A stretch of 64,000 bases of DNA from contig JAFEBA010000016.1 of the NCBI GenBank assembly GCA_018266105.1, positions 134,666 through 198,665 of the forward strand, in the 5' to 3' direction. Origin of the DNA: a bacterium. Lineage in GTDB: Bacteria > Vulcanimicrobiota > Xenobia > Xenobiales > JADMJV01. Position 1 is the first letter of the stretch, and each line of letters begins with the position of its first letter. Shown piece by piece: positions 1-8,511 of the stretch. Below the pieces are notes generated by a model. That model was not told where the DNA came from. It saw only the letters and a list, made by a program, of their open reading frames with translations, and ran no database searches. The translations under genes were made by a program, and so were the position numbers.

Positions 1-225
1 TTCACGCAACTGACTCAGGTTGGCCAGATCACCTCGGGTATCGCTGGCCAGGCCTCGGGCCACCTCGGCAGCCAGGTAGAGCGAGGGCTCGGTTTGTGGA
101 TCCAGTGCATAGCCGTGCACCTCTGCTCCAAGCTGAGTGAGCCAGAGGGCCAGCCAGCTGCCTTTGAAACCCGTGTGGCCTGTCAGGAAGACCTTTCGTT
201 TGTGCCAGAAAGACTGCTTGTCCAT
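1..225 (-). CDS. rfbG: CDP-glucose 4,6-dehydratase, N-terminal part (gene runs off the left edge)
   Basis: Only the first 75 residues lie in the window; the gene starts at the ATG at 225-223 and continues past base 1. The visible part opens with a Rossmann dinucleotide-binding motif, TGHTGFKGSW at residues 15-24, followed by GAEVHGYALDPQTEPSLY. That wording is characteristic of CDP-glucose 4,6-dehydratase within the extended short-chain dehydrogenase family. The enzyme converts CDP-glucose to CDP-4-keto-6-deoxyglucose for deoxysugar synthesis in surface polysaccharides. It points leftward, so its partner genes (rfbF, rfbH) would be outside the window. The family call is confident; the truncation is only the window edge. 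Confidence 0.85.
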   Translation of the reverse strand, partial: MDKQSFWHKRKVFLTGHTGFKGSWLALWLTQLGAEVHGYALDPQTEPSLYLAAEVARGLASDTRGDLANLSQLRE

Positions 226-300
226 GATTTGGCTCTTCGCCCGTCCCGACAGGGTCTTCCTTGCACCGGCAGGAGAGAGTGAGGAAGACCTCGGCTCTCC

Positions 301-696
301 TCACACTCTCCTTGAAACCGCCCCGTTACTATTGAGCTTGAGCGATTCGGCCACGGATTTGGCCGTTTGAGCCGCCGCCGAGTCTCCTTTGGGAGTGGCT
401 CGGGCAATCAGCACCAGACCTTTGCCGTCCTTGTTGTCCTCGCGAGCGAAATCCACCACCAGGTCCACGGTTTTGCCCTGGAAGTTGGCGGTGTACGTGA
501 CGACGCGCAGGCCGACTCCATCTCGGGAGACGTCATGCTCGGTATTGACCTCGGTCAGGGCAGAAAGGCCCGGAAAGTGTGGGGCCAGGTGCTTGGCCAT
601 CTTGGCCTGCACGTCATCCCAGGGACCATCTTTGACGATAGCAATGCGCGAGCTCTTGTCCGGGCTCTTCCAAGGGACTTGCGGCCCTCGAGTCAA
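301..696 (-). CDS. Hypothetical protein of about 131 aa
   Basis: The C-terminal 115 residues read like a real protein (alternating strands, DGPWDDVQAKMAKHL, then VVTYTANFQGKTVDLVVDF, ending in an amphipathic helix). The same frame stays open upstream to 1095, but that extension is Arg/Pro-rich and antisense to the methyltransferase gene, so it is probably not translated. The best start is a TTG at 696-694, just before the divergent gene at 708. The composition recalls small DcrB/PsbP-like alpha/beta proteins, but I cannot assign a family. With a start this uncertain, it could also be a fragment of a longer gene. No signal peptide is seen with this start. Confidence 0.5.
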   Translation of the reverse strand: MTRGPQVPWKSPDKSSRIAIVKDGPWDDVQAKMAKHLAPHFPGLSALTEVNTEHDVSRDGVGLRVVTYTANFQGKTVDLVVDFAREDNKDGKGLVLIARATPKGDSAAAQTAKSVAESLKLNSNGAVSRRV

Positions 697-707
697 ACCC
701 CGCAGCC

Positions 708-1451
708 ATGGACCTGAGCGAACTGGCGGCAATCCGCGCCTCGGGCCGAGAAGCCAGGCGGCATCCCTGGGAACTTTCTCGGGCCAACTTTGTGATTGCT
801 CGCCTGGCCGGTCAAGTGCCCGAGGGCCGGCCCTTGCTCGACGTGGGCTGTGGAGACGCCTACATGTTAGGTCGCATCTGTCAGGCCTACCCCGGGCGCA
901 GAGCCTTCGGCGTGGACACAGCTTATCGGGAGGACCTTGGGGTCGCTTCCCAGGCCACTCTGGTCTCTTCTCTTGATCAGTTACCCAAGGAGGCCGGTCC
1001 CGCCGGGCTGGTGTTGTTGATGGACGTGCTTGAACACGTCTCCGACCCGGCCGAGTTGATTGGCGACCTGGTGGCCCGGGGACTGGTCGATTCACAGACC
1101 CTCCTTTTCGTGACCGTGCCCGCCTGGCAGGTCCTCTATTGCAAGCGCGATCATTGGCTGGGTCACTATCGGCGTTATCGGGTCAGCCTTTTGAAAGAAC
1201 ATCTCAGCCAGGCCGGAATCCTCACCTCCGATTGTGGATATTTCTTTGCATCCTTGATTTTGGTGCGAGCCGTGGAGGTGGTGCTTGAGCGACTGGGCCT
1301 GCGCAGCACCGAAGATAAGGGCCTGGTGGGTTGGCGCGGCGGTCCCCGGCTTTTGCGTCTGCTCTCGGCCTGTCTTAATCTGGATGCCTGGCTCTGTCGA
1401 ACCCTTTCCTTGCCGGGGTTGACCTGCTATGCCTTGGGACGGCTGGCTTGA
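708..1451 (+). CDS. Class I SAM-dependent methyltransferase
   Basis: The protein has 247 aa. Motif I, LLDVGCGDAY (residues 43-52), is the glycine-rich SAM-binding loop; an acidic residue follows at GVD (about 70), and LLMDVLEHVSDP (about 103-114) is the post-II/motif IV region typical of UbiG/type 11 methyltransferases. The C-terminal third is more hydrophobic and may contact membrane or a lipid-linked substrate. The stop codon overlaps the TTG start of the glycosyltransferase downstream (TTGA), so the two are probably translationally coupled and act in the same polysaccharide or glycolipid pathway. The substrate is unknown. Confidence 0.8.
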   Translation: MDLSELAAIRASGREARRHPWELSRANFVIARLAGQVPEGRPLLDVGCGDAYMLGRICQAYPGRRAFGVDTAYREDLGVASQATLVSSLDQLPKEAGPAGLVLLMDVLEHVSDPAELIGDLVARGLVDSQTLLFVTVPAWQVLYCKRDHWLGHYRRYRVSLLKEHLSQAGILTSDCGYFFASLILVRAVEVVLERLGLRSTEDKGLVGWRGGPRLLRLLSACLNLDAWLCRTLSLPGLTCYALGRLA

Positions 1452-2182
1452 GCCCCGCTTTCGTGGTGGTCGTTCCTTGCTACAACGAGGAAAGCCGGCT
1501 GCCCCGGGCCACTCTGGAAGAATGGGCCGAGCGTCGCCCGGATTGGGCCTGGTTGCTGGTGGACGACGGCAGTCGAGACGGCACTCGCCAGCTTCTCACC
1601 GAACTGGCAAACCGGCACAACAACCTCCATTGCCTGACGCTGGCTCAGAATTCGGGAAAAGCCGAAGCCGTTCGTCAGGGCATCCTGGCCGCCCACCAGC
1701 AGTTCCAGCCCGAATGGTTATGCTATCTGGACGCGGATTTTGCCACCCCACCCCGCGAGATTGAGCGAATCTATGAACTTTACCGAGAGAAGAGTTATCA
1801 GCTGGTGCTTGGTTGTCGCTTGCAGCGACTGGGCGCGCGCATCACGCGCAAGAGTCTGCGCCACTACGTGGGACGCATCGCGGCTACGCTCATCAGTCTC
1901 ACTCTGCGCCTGCCCACCTACGATACTCAGTGTGGCGCCAAGCTGATCCGATCCGGGCTGGTCAGCACCGCTTTTGGCGACCCGTTTGGCAGTCGCTGGT
2001 TGTTTGATGTGGAGCTGCTGGCCCGCTGCCGTAACGCCATGGGTCGCCAGACATTTCGCCTGGCCGCAATCGAAGAGCCCTTGCTGGAGTGGGCTGATGT
2101 GGCGGGCTCCAGACTGAACGCTCGAGATTTCCTACGCATTCCCAAAGAACTCTGGGCCCTGCACCGCACCTACAACGGCTAA
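1448..2182 (+). CDS. Family 2 glycosyltransferase, dolichyl/polyprenyl-phosphate sugar synthase type
   Basis: The protein has 244 aa with a TTG start that shares TTGA with the previous stop. It shows the GT2 core: VVVVPCYNEESRL near the N terminus, DDGSRDGT (39-46), the metal-binding LDAD (94-97) and the TQCGAKL loop (160-166) typical of the dolichyl-phosphate beta-glucosyltransferase (DPG synthase-like) subfamily. These enzymes move a sugar from a nucleotide donor to a polyprenyl phosphate at the inner face of the membrane. No transmembrane tail is visible, so it is the soluble catalytic type. The acceptor is inferred from subfamily resemblance only. Confidence 0.82.
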   Translation: MSPAFVVVVPCYNEESRLPRATLEEWAERRPDWAWLLVDDGSRDGTRQLLTELANRHNNLHCLTLAQNSGKAEAVRQGILAAHQQFQPEWLCYLDADFATPPREIERIYELYREKSYQLVLGCRLQRLGARITRKSLRHYVGRIAATLISLTLRLPTYDTQCGAKLIRSGLVSTAFGDPFGSRWLFDVELLARCRNAMGRQTFRLAAIEEPLLEWADVAGSRLNARDFLRIPKELWALHRTYNG

Positions 2183-2183
2183 G

Positions 2184-5100
2184 TTACCAGCCGCCTCCGG
2201 TGGAGCCCGAGCCCCCGCCGCCGATGCCGCCGCCACCACCGGTGCTGCCCCCGCCGCCGCCACCACCACCTGAAGAGGGCGGGGGTTGGACCGAGGCTTC
2301 GGCCTGACGCACCTTGCGTTCGAACTCGTCGTGAGCCCGTGAGACGGCACTGCGGGCTTCGCTCTCGGCCCGATCGGCGTTGCTTGAAGCACTGCGGGCC
2401 TCGCTCTGGGAGGAGCTGTAGCTGTGGGAGCTCAGGTAGCTACGTGCTTGAGAGAGGTCGTTGCGCGCATTCGAGAGGTAGCTGTTGGCGCTGGAAAGGT
2501 CGCTGTAGCTGACCGAGTGGCTGACGGTCCCGTAGCCGCTCACGCTTTGGCTCCAGCTCTGGCGGGAGGCGTTATTGATTGCCGACTCGGCGCTGCGGAT
2601 ATCGCCCTCGGCCCGGTCGATCATTGATTTGGCTTCGGCGCATTCCTGGGCGTCGCGGACCATGGTCAGGAAGACCTGGTGCTCGGCCTCGACGGCCCGG
2701 CGAGCCTCGGAAACGGCTTCACTGGCGCGCTGTTCCGCTCGATTGGCGGTCGATTTGGCGCTGTCGAAGTTGTTGGAGTTCATCTGTGACCTGGCCGAGC
2801 TGATGTTGCTGCGGGCATCGTCCAGAATTGAGCGGGCCCGAGACATGTCCGAGGAGTCCACGCTGTGTTGCACCTGACCGAAGCCGTTGACATACTGACT
2901 CCAGCTCTGGCGCGAGCAATCGTCGATCTGTCGCTGGGCGTTGTCCACCTCGCGGCTGGCCTCGGCGATGGCCTCGCCACCAGACACCATTTGATTGAAA
3001 ACTGCCTGGGCCGCGCTGACCACGGCTGCCGCCTGCTGGCGTGCCTTCTGAGCGCTGTTTTGAGCAGACTCAGCTACGGCTTTGGCGTCCTCGTATTTCT
3101 GTGGGCCCAACTGACCTTCGGCTCCGCTGGTCTGGCTGCGAGCCTCTTCGATGCTGCGACGGGCCGGATTCAGATCATTTGAGTTGACCGAGTTCTGCAC
3201 GGGGCCGTAACCGGAGATGTTCTGAGACCAGCCCGTGCGGGCCGCCTTGTCCACTTCCGCATCGGCCGTTTGAATCAGGGATTTGGCCTGGGCGATGGCC
3301 GAGTTGGCCGCATCATAGGCGGCGTGGTCGAAGCTGATGGTGTTCTCGACCTGAGTGCGCAGCGATTCCACCGAGGCCAGGAAGTTCAAGGCCTCGTAGG
3401 GGCTGGCTGGTTTCTGGAAGACGACCGGCTTGGATTCTTCCAACCGGGCCTGAACCTGCTTGAGCAGGTCCTTGGCTTTGGCGCGCACGTAGACGGCCTC
3501 TGAGTTTTTGTCCGTGCCTGCGATGCGAGCCGTCAGATCTTTCAGGCCTTGCTCGGCTTCGGCCTGGCGTCGGGCCAGAGTGGCTTCGCCCCCGGTGATG
3601 GCGTCCAAATTGACCTGACCCTGCACCAGAATGTTGTTGACCTGGGCCAGTTCATCTCGGGCTTCCAGCAGGTGGGCGCGGTCGTAGTTGAAGGCGGCGT
3701 GCTCGGTGATGCTTTTAGCCTTGTCCAGCAGCTGAAAGGTCTTGTCCAGAAATTCAGAGACGGTTCCGACCCGACTGCTGCCGGAGGAGCTGACTTCGCC
3801 CACCACCGACTTTTGGGCCGATTCAGTGTAGGTTTTCTGGATCCGCTCCAGCGAGGGCTGATACTTGTTGGGAATGCTGTTGCTGATGCTCTGGTGACGA
3901 TTGACGCGCTCGCCGCTGTCGGCCGGGTAGGCCTCGAAGGCAGCCCGGGTGTCCTTCACCAGGTCGCCGGCCTGGCGGGTCAGACTGGCGACATTCTTCA
4001 GGTGGGTGGACGGTTCTTCCACATTACCCTGATCCAGCAAGGGCTTGATGGCGTCGTAGTTCTGCTGAGCTTGATAGAGAGGCGCGGACGGATCGCGGTC
4101 GGGTTCGCGCAGAACCCTGTCGGGCGTGCCATCCTTAAAAACGCCAGCCGCCTGCAGGGCTTTGCACAGACCTTCGCGGGCGGTCTTGATGGCCTGGTCG
4201 GCATCACTGATCTGAGGCTGGGCCAGATTCCAGCGCTTGTCGTCCAGCTGGACCACCGTTTGGATACGATGTTCCAGGGCTTCCAGGTCGGACTTGATTT
4301 GCTTGACCTGGTCGTTCACCTCTTGCTGCAGGGACTTTTCACCCTCGCGGTCCAGGGCGATGGAGAGTTCTTCTTTGCGCAGGTGGGCCCAGTCGGTCAC
4401 GATCTGGTGAGGGTGGAGGGCCTCGTCAGCCTGGGCCAGCACCGGTAAGGTGTGGTTGCGACCGAAAGTTCCGACTTCGATGATGGCGTGTCCGTCGGCG
4501 ATCATGCGCTCGCTCACCTCTCCGAACTCCTGACGGGCGCGGAAGGGGTCGGTGCCTTTGATGGCGTGACCTTTCTCGATAAGCTGGTCCACGTAGGGCA
4601 CCACTCGGCTGGTCAGAGTGGGGGCGGTGAAGAAGTGATCTTCCTGGCCGGATTTCTGCAGGGCCTCGGAATCCGCACCCATGGCGTGGTTCTTGTCTTT
4701 GACCCCGTCCAGGTAAGCTCCGACCTCGCGGCTTTCTTTGAGCAGGACCTGGGTGGTCTTTTCGTTGCTGGCGGCCAGGCTGCTGAGCTTATCTAGCATA
4801 TTGACGAAAGATTCCTGGCCGGCCTTTCCGGTCACGGTGCTGAGCAGGTAATCGCGCCAGGCATCGGCTTTACTGCCTTTTTCCAGGTTGACCTGTTTGG
4901 AGTCATTGAGTTCGTAGGGAACCTGCTGGTCTTTGTCGGTCAAGAGCTCGATGGCTTTGTCGAAATTGCCCTTAGAGAACATGTTTTTCAGGCGCGATCC
5001 GAAGGAATCACCCTTGATCAGTTGGCGGGCTTCGGCCAGCACTTTTTCGCCTCCGCCCATCAGGGCCAGCGCATCGGCGGTATGGGTCAGCAAATCTTTG

Positions 5101-6692
5101 GCCAGTTTCTGGGTGGTGCCGGTGTAGGAGGCGATCTGCGAGACGTCGGCCTCGTTCATCACCCTGATCAGTTCTTTGGAGCGCTCGCCCAGGGCAGCCA
5201 GGGCTTCGTCCATCTCTTTTTCGGATTCTTTGCGGCGACCCCGGGCCCGATAGTTGAGAATCAGGGCGGTGGCAATCAGGCCCACTCCCAGGGCGGATGA
5301 GCCGTAGAGCTTGAGATTTCGGGCGGTGGCCTCGTCGCTGCGCGAAGCGCTGATGTGCTGAGAGGTGGACTGTGCGGCCGTGCGGGCGGTGTCCAGGTCA
5401 GCCTGGAAATTGAGCTCGTTGGAATCGTATTTCTGCTGGTAGGCGGAGAGGGCGGCCTTGGCCTGACCCAGGCTGGTGCGAGCCTGCTCGGCCTGGCCGT
5501 TCTGGGGAAGTTTGTCCACTTCCAGTTGCAGGGACGAAATCTGGCGGCTGATTTCCTGGGCCTGAGCGGGCGCCTGGGCGAACTGCGAGAGCTGGGATTC
5601 GTAAGCCGAAATCTGGGTTTGCAGAGCCTTGGCGTTCTCGGTGGCGGCCGCGTAGTCGCCCGACTTCAACTGTTTGCGGGCATTCTCCAGGCGGTTTTTC
5701 CAGGCATCCATGTCGGGCTGGGCCAGGCTGCCCTTCTCTCCGTGAGCTTTTCGGAAGTCTTTGACCTCTTTCTCCACGCTCTTGTAGCGCTCTCCGGCCT
5801 GGTCCACGGCCTGGGTGGCGCCGCGTACGGTGGAAGCAACGAAGCTATTGGCACCGGCGTCGATTTTGTCCAGCACCTGCGAGAAGGCCTGAGGCACGCT
5901 TTGACCGCTCTGGACGGCGCTTACATAGGTCTGCATCAGACTCCGGGGTTCCAGGGTTTCGCGGTCCACAAAGTTGTTTTCACCCACGCCGGCGTCGTCC
6001 AGTAACTGCTCGGAACGCATGTAAATCGCGCGGGTCTTGCCGGTCTGCTGAATGAACTTCTGGTCAGTGACTTTAAAGTAGACCATGAACACGGCCCCGT
6101 TTTTCTGGCCGGTTTCTTTGTCCACCACGCTCTGGAACTGAGCACTGTTGGCGATCCCCCGCGAGAGGTTATAGTCATCCGACTTGACGTTGTCGCTTTC
6201 GCCAATCAGCACGATGTAGGCATTGGGGTGCTTGGCGAAGACGTCTTGAAATTGCTTGAGGTCCAGGTTCTGCCCATTATATTGAGGGTTGCCCACTACA
6301 TAAATCTGGCGGCCCGCGTTGAACTGGTTGACTACTTCATTGACGCTCCCGGCGAACACCGGGCGCGTGTCGCGCACCTGATCGGCCAGCGAACGGGGGG
6401 CTACACTCTGAGCGGGACGCACCTGAGCCTGAGCCTGCTGAGCCATGCCCACCAGGGCTCCGGCCACACCCAGGGTCCCCAGTGCCACTTTGAGCGCGGT
6501 GTGGTGGCCTGAACTCTTCTGGCTTTCCGCTCCCTGGGTTTCACTCTGGGGCAGAGCCGGCTTCTGTTCTTTGGCCGGCCCTACGCCGCCAGCCCATCCG
6601 TCGCTGGGGTCTTTGACCTGCGTCTCGCGAGCGGGTTGCGTCTGCGGACGAAGGGGGCTGAGGTTTTGCAGGCTTGTGGTCTTGTTGATCAT
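2184..6692 (-). CDS. Giant TPM-like protein with coiled-coil region, three 110-aa repeats and Gly-rich tail
   Basis: About 1502 aa. Order of parts: a 65-residue hydrophilic Pro/Gln-rich leader; a hydrophobic stretch (about 68-90) ending in an AQAQ signal-peptidase-like site; a domain at about 100-260 resembling the TPM/YgcG fold; helical coiled coil; one transmembrane helix near 468-488 followed by RARGRRKE; then about 1000 residues of predicted coiled coil. Near the end are three imperfect repeats beginning RTGWSQ, RQSWSQ and RQSWSQ at about 1153, 1264 and 1379. The C terminus is poly-Gly/Ser ending GGGW, as in short TPM/YgcG proteins. By the positive-inside rule the long C-terminal part would be cytoplasmic. 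I start it at the ATG at 6692-6690; an in-frame GTG at 6698 is the alternative. A TAATAT box at 6707-6702 would make the mRNA nearly leaderless. Function unknown. Confidence 0.8.
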   Translation of the reverse strand: MINKTTSLQNLSPLRPQTQPARETQVKDPSDGWAGGVGPAKEQKPALPQSETQGAESQKSSGHHTALKVALGTLGVAGALVGMAQQAQAQVRPAQSVAPRSLADQVRDTRPVFAGSVNEVVNQFNAGRQIYVVGNPQYNGQNLDLKQFQDVFAKHPNAYIVLIGESDNVKSDDYNLSRGIANSAQFQSVVDKETGQKNGAVFMVYFKVTDQKFIQQTGKTRAIYMRSEQLLDDAGVGENNFVDRETLEPRSLMQTYVSAVQSGQSVPQAFSQVLDKIDAGANSFVASTVRGATQAVDQAGERYKSVEKEVKDFRKAHGEKGSLAQPDMDAWKNRLENARKQLKSGDYAAATENAKALQTQISAYESQLSQFAQAPAQAQEISRQISSLQLEVDKLPQNGQAEQARTSLGQAKAALSAYQQKYDSNELNFQADLDTARTAAQSTSQHISASRSDEATARNLKLYGSSALGVGLIATALILNYRARGRRKESEKEMDEALAALGERSKELIRVMNEADVSQIASYTGTTQKLAKDLLTHTADALALMGGGEKVLAEARQLIKGDSFGSRLKNMFSKGNFDKAIELLTDKDQQVPYELNDSKQVNLEKGSKADAWRDYLLSTVTGKAGQESFVNMLDKLSSLAASNEKTTQVLLKESREVGAYLDGVKDKNHAMGADSEALQKSGQEDHFFTAPTLTSRVVPYVDQLIEKGHAIKGTDPFRARQEFGEVSERMIADGHAIIEVGTFGRNHTLPVLAQADEALHPHQIVTDWAHLRKEELSIALDREGEKSLQQEVNDQVKQIKSDLEALEHRIQTVVQLDDKRWNLAQPQISDADQAIKTAREGLCKALQAAGVFKDGTPDRVLREPDRDPSAPLYQAQQNYDAIKPLLDQGNVEEPSTHLKNVASLTRQAGDLVKDTRAAFEAYPADSGERVNRHQSISNSIPNKYQPSLERIQKTYTESAQKSVVGEVSSSGSSRVGTVSEFLDKTFQLLDKAKSITEHAAFNYDRAHLLEARDELAQVNNILVQGQVNLDAITGGEATLARRQAEAEQGLKDLTARIAGTDKNSEAVYVRAKAKDLLKQVQARLEESKPVVFQKPASPYEALNFLASVESLRTQVENTISFDHAAYDAANSAIAQAKSLIQTADAEVDKAARTGWSQNISGYGPVQNSVNSNDLNPARRSIEEARSQTSGAEGQLGPQKYEDAKAVAESAQNSAQKARQQAAAVVSAAQAVFNQMVSGGEAIAEASREVDNAQRQIDDCSRQSWSQYVNGFGQVQHSVDSSDMSRARSILDDARSNISSARSQMNSNNFDSAKSTANRAEQRASEAVSEARRAVEAEHQVFLTMVRDAQECAEAKSMIDRAEGDIRSAESAINNASRQSWSQSVSGYGTVSHSVSYSDLSSANSYLSNARNDLSQARSYLSSHSYSSSQSEARSASSNADRAESEARSAVSRAHDEFERKVRQAEASVQPPPSSGGGGGGGGSTGGGGGIGGGGSGSTGGGW

Positions 6693-6701
6693 AGCCACAG
6701 C

Positions 6702-6707
6702 ATATTA
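6702..6707 (-). promoter_or_regulatory. Possible -10 box of the giant TPM-like gene
   Basis: TAATAT read on the minus strand, 9 bases before the ATG at 6692. No good -35 hexamer is seen 16-18 bases upstream, so this is weak evidence alone. It matters because the spacing would leave almost no 5' leader. Confidence 0.3.
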
Positions 6708-6744
6708 GAGGGTACGGGCTGAAAGAGTTCTGAACCCCGACCAG

Positions 6745-7107
6745 CTAGTGGTGGCCCCGGCCTCGGCCGTTCCCGTGTTGCTTCATCAATCCGGGGGGCC
6801 CGCCATGAGGATGCTCGGGATGATACTTCGTTTGCCAGGCGTAAGGGTCGCTGACCCGCGTGACCTGCGGCATGTACTGTTGGGGCAAGAAGACCTGAAC
6901 GTTTTGTCCCGGGCTCAACTGGCTGTATTGAATCTGGATGCCGTTCATTTGGAAGGTGGCATATTGCGAAGGAACGAGAATCGCCCCTCCGCTTTGATTG
7001 ATCAGCACACCTTCGGGATAAACACCATAAATCGACCCGGCATAGGGCTGGGCCCAAAGGTTGGTGGTCAAAAGAGCAAAAATTGCGGTCCTGGCGGGAC
7101 TCTTCAT
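6745..7107 (-). CDS. Small secreted protein, His/Gly-rich C terminus
   Basis: 120 aa from the ATG at 7107-7105, with a GGAG about 10 bases upstream. Residues 1-19 form a Sec signal peptide with a likely cut after LWA, leaving Gln as the first mature residue. The mature part is rich in Gln, Tyr and Pro (VPSQYATFQMNGIQIQYSQL) and ends in a His/Gly/Arg-rich tail (HPHGGPP...GRGRGHH). The tail could bind metal, but that is a guess. It lies downstream of nothing obvious on this strand and is divergent from the Uma2-like gene. No family recognised. Confidence 0.7.
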   Translation of the reverse strand: MKSPARTAIFALLTTNLWAQPYAGSIYGVYPEGVLINQSGGAILVPSQYATFQMNGIQIQYSQLSPGQNVQVFLPQQYMPQVTRVSDPYAWQTKYHPEHPHGGPPGLMKQHGNGRGRGHH

Positions 7108-7192
7108 CGCGTTCCGATTCTCCAGGGCCGGGCCGATATCCCTTCGGCTGGTCCAGGGAAGACTTGACCCCTCCGGCTCAGAAGGAGAAGGC

Positions 7193-7795
7193 ATGAAACG
7201 AAGTCTCTCGGCCGAACTGGAGCGCCACACCCTGCAGGCCCGCATCTTGATCGAGTCGCTGCGGCGTCATCTGCCCGACGCCTACGTGGGGGGACAGAAC
7301 TCCATTTACTATCAGCAGACCAAGCCGCCCCGCTTTGTGGCTCCTGATCTCTATGTGGTGCTCCATCAGAGCCCGGAAGCCCGTCCATGTTATGTGGTCT
7401 GGGAGGAAGGCGACAAGTTTCCCGACCTCATTTTGGAGATCACCTCCAAAGAGACCGAGCATCAGGACCGCGGCCGCAAGCTGATTCTCTATCGAGACGT
7501 CTTTCGCACTTCCGAGTATTTCTTGTGGGCCCCCAGCAGTATGCGCCTCAGCGGTTTTCGGTTGCAGGACGATGACTATGTCAGCATTCTTCCCAATGAG
7601 CGAGGCGAGCTATGGAGTCAGCAGCTGGGGGTGGGCTTGCGGAGTGAAGCGGGCTGGCTGCAATGGGTCGACAAAGCCGGGCTCCCCCTGGCTCAGTGCG
7701 AGGAGATGAGCGCCGAGCGTCGGGCGTTGGAGGCTGAACGCAAGCTTCAAGAGGCCTTGGAAGAATTGGAACGCCTGCGAGCTGGGGGTCAGTAG
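7193..7795 (+). CDS. Uma2 family (DUF820) PD-(D/E)XK nuclease-like protein
   Basis: 200 aa, starting at the ATG at 7193 behind the clear ribosome site GAAGGAGAAGG. The Uma2 pattern is present: VAPDLYVVL, then FPDLILEITSKET, then the D..K..LY region, then the SEYFLWAP strand. The acidic residues and the Lys match the PD-(D/E)XK nuclease core. The last 35 residues are a charged coiled coil (EERRALEAERKLQ-like), common in cyanobacterial and similar Uma2 proteins. Uma2 proteins occur in large paralogous families with mostly unknown targets, so the nuclease activity is presumed from fold only. Confidence 0.8.
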   Translation: MKRSLSAELERHTLQARILIESLRRHLPDAYVGGQNSIYYQQTKPPRFVAPDLYVVLHQSPEARPCYVVWEEGDKFPDLILEITSKETEHQDRGRKLILYRDVFRTSEYFLWAPSSMRLSGFRLQDDDYVSILPNERGELWSQQLGVGLRSEAGWLQWVDKAGLPLAQCEEMSAERRALEAERKLQEALEELERLRAGGQ

Positions 7796-7836
7796 AGCAA
7801 GGGGAGACCAACCTGGCTCAGAATAGATACTTTAGG

Positions 7837-8511
7837 ATGCCTATCTCTCGCTCTCTAAATGAGCCCTCCTCCAAGAAGCCGGTCTCGGTCACAGAGGCCT
7901 GGGCCGCGCCCATTGATCCCGCTCGCTCGAATAAGCGGACACTGCTGATCCTCTATGCCATCCGCGTCTTCCACAAGAAGGGAGTCAACGGCACAGGCAT
8001 TGCCGAAGTCATGGAACTGGCGGGAGTCGGTAAGGGCCAGTTCTATCATTACTTTGGTAGCAAGGAGCAGTTCATCTGCGAAGTGGTTCGCTTCAGCATG
8101 GACTATTTTTTAGAGCGCATTGCCCCCTACACCGCTCGCCTGGAGAGCATGAACGAATTCGACCACTGGTTCCAACCATACGTTGAATTTGCTCAGCTAC
8201 CGGACAGTTTGGGCTGTCCCGTGGGCACGATCGCTTCCGAGTTGAGTCCCTCCAGTCCGGCCGTGCGAGCCACGGCCGCTCTTTGTTTGCAGCGCTGGGT
8301 TCTGACCCTGGGTGAGGGGCTGTCGGTGCTACAACAGCGAGCCGGGGCTTCGGCTCGATTTGATCCGCTGGATTTGGCCGAAGAACTGGCCGCCAACATA
8401 CAGGGGGCCCTGTTGATGTGCCGGGCCATGCAAACCAATCGCTACATTCTGCAACTCAGACAGCGCACACGCGAGCGTCTGACGCAGTTGCTTCAGTTGC
8501 CGCAGAACTGA
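7837..8511 (+). CDS. TetR/AcrR family transcriptional regulator
   Basis: 224 aa. After a 30-residue leader, residues 31-80 form the TetR DNA-binding domain: a helix (TLLILYAIRVFHKKG), then VNGTGIAEVMELAGVGKGQFYHYF, the classic helix-turn-helix ending in the FYHYF signature, then GSKEQF. The C-terminal ligand domain resembles the TetR_C group with CPVGTIASELS. Its 3' end overlaps that of the convergent serpin gene by 19 bases. No adjacent transporter or enzyme on the same strand points to a target. A TAGATACTTTAGG stretch lies just before the start, so the leader may be very short. Confidence 0.85.
   Translation: MPISRSLNEPSSKKPVSVTEAWAAPIDPARSNKRTLLILYAIRVFHKKGVNGTGIAEVMELAGVGKGQFYHYFGSKEQFICEVVRFSMDYFLERIAPYTARLESMNEFDHWFQPYVEFAQLPDSLGCPVGTIASELSPSSPAVRATAALCLQRWVLTLGEGLSVLQQRAGASARFDPLDLAEELAANIQGALLMCRAMQTNRYILQLRQRTRERLTQLLQLPQN

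Noticed and set aside
697..1095. N-terminal 133 residues of a long minus-strand frame (301-1095) in front of the unknown protein
   Set aside because: Arg/Pro-rich, antisense to a clear methyltransferase gene, and unlike the credible C-terminal part; treated as non-coding read-through of an open frame.
3549..4448. 299-codon plus-strand open frame inside the giant protein gene
   Set aside because: Complementary-frame shadow of a long coiled-coil gene; no ribosome site or recognisable domain. The same applies to 39500-40573 and 9777-10796.
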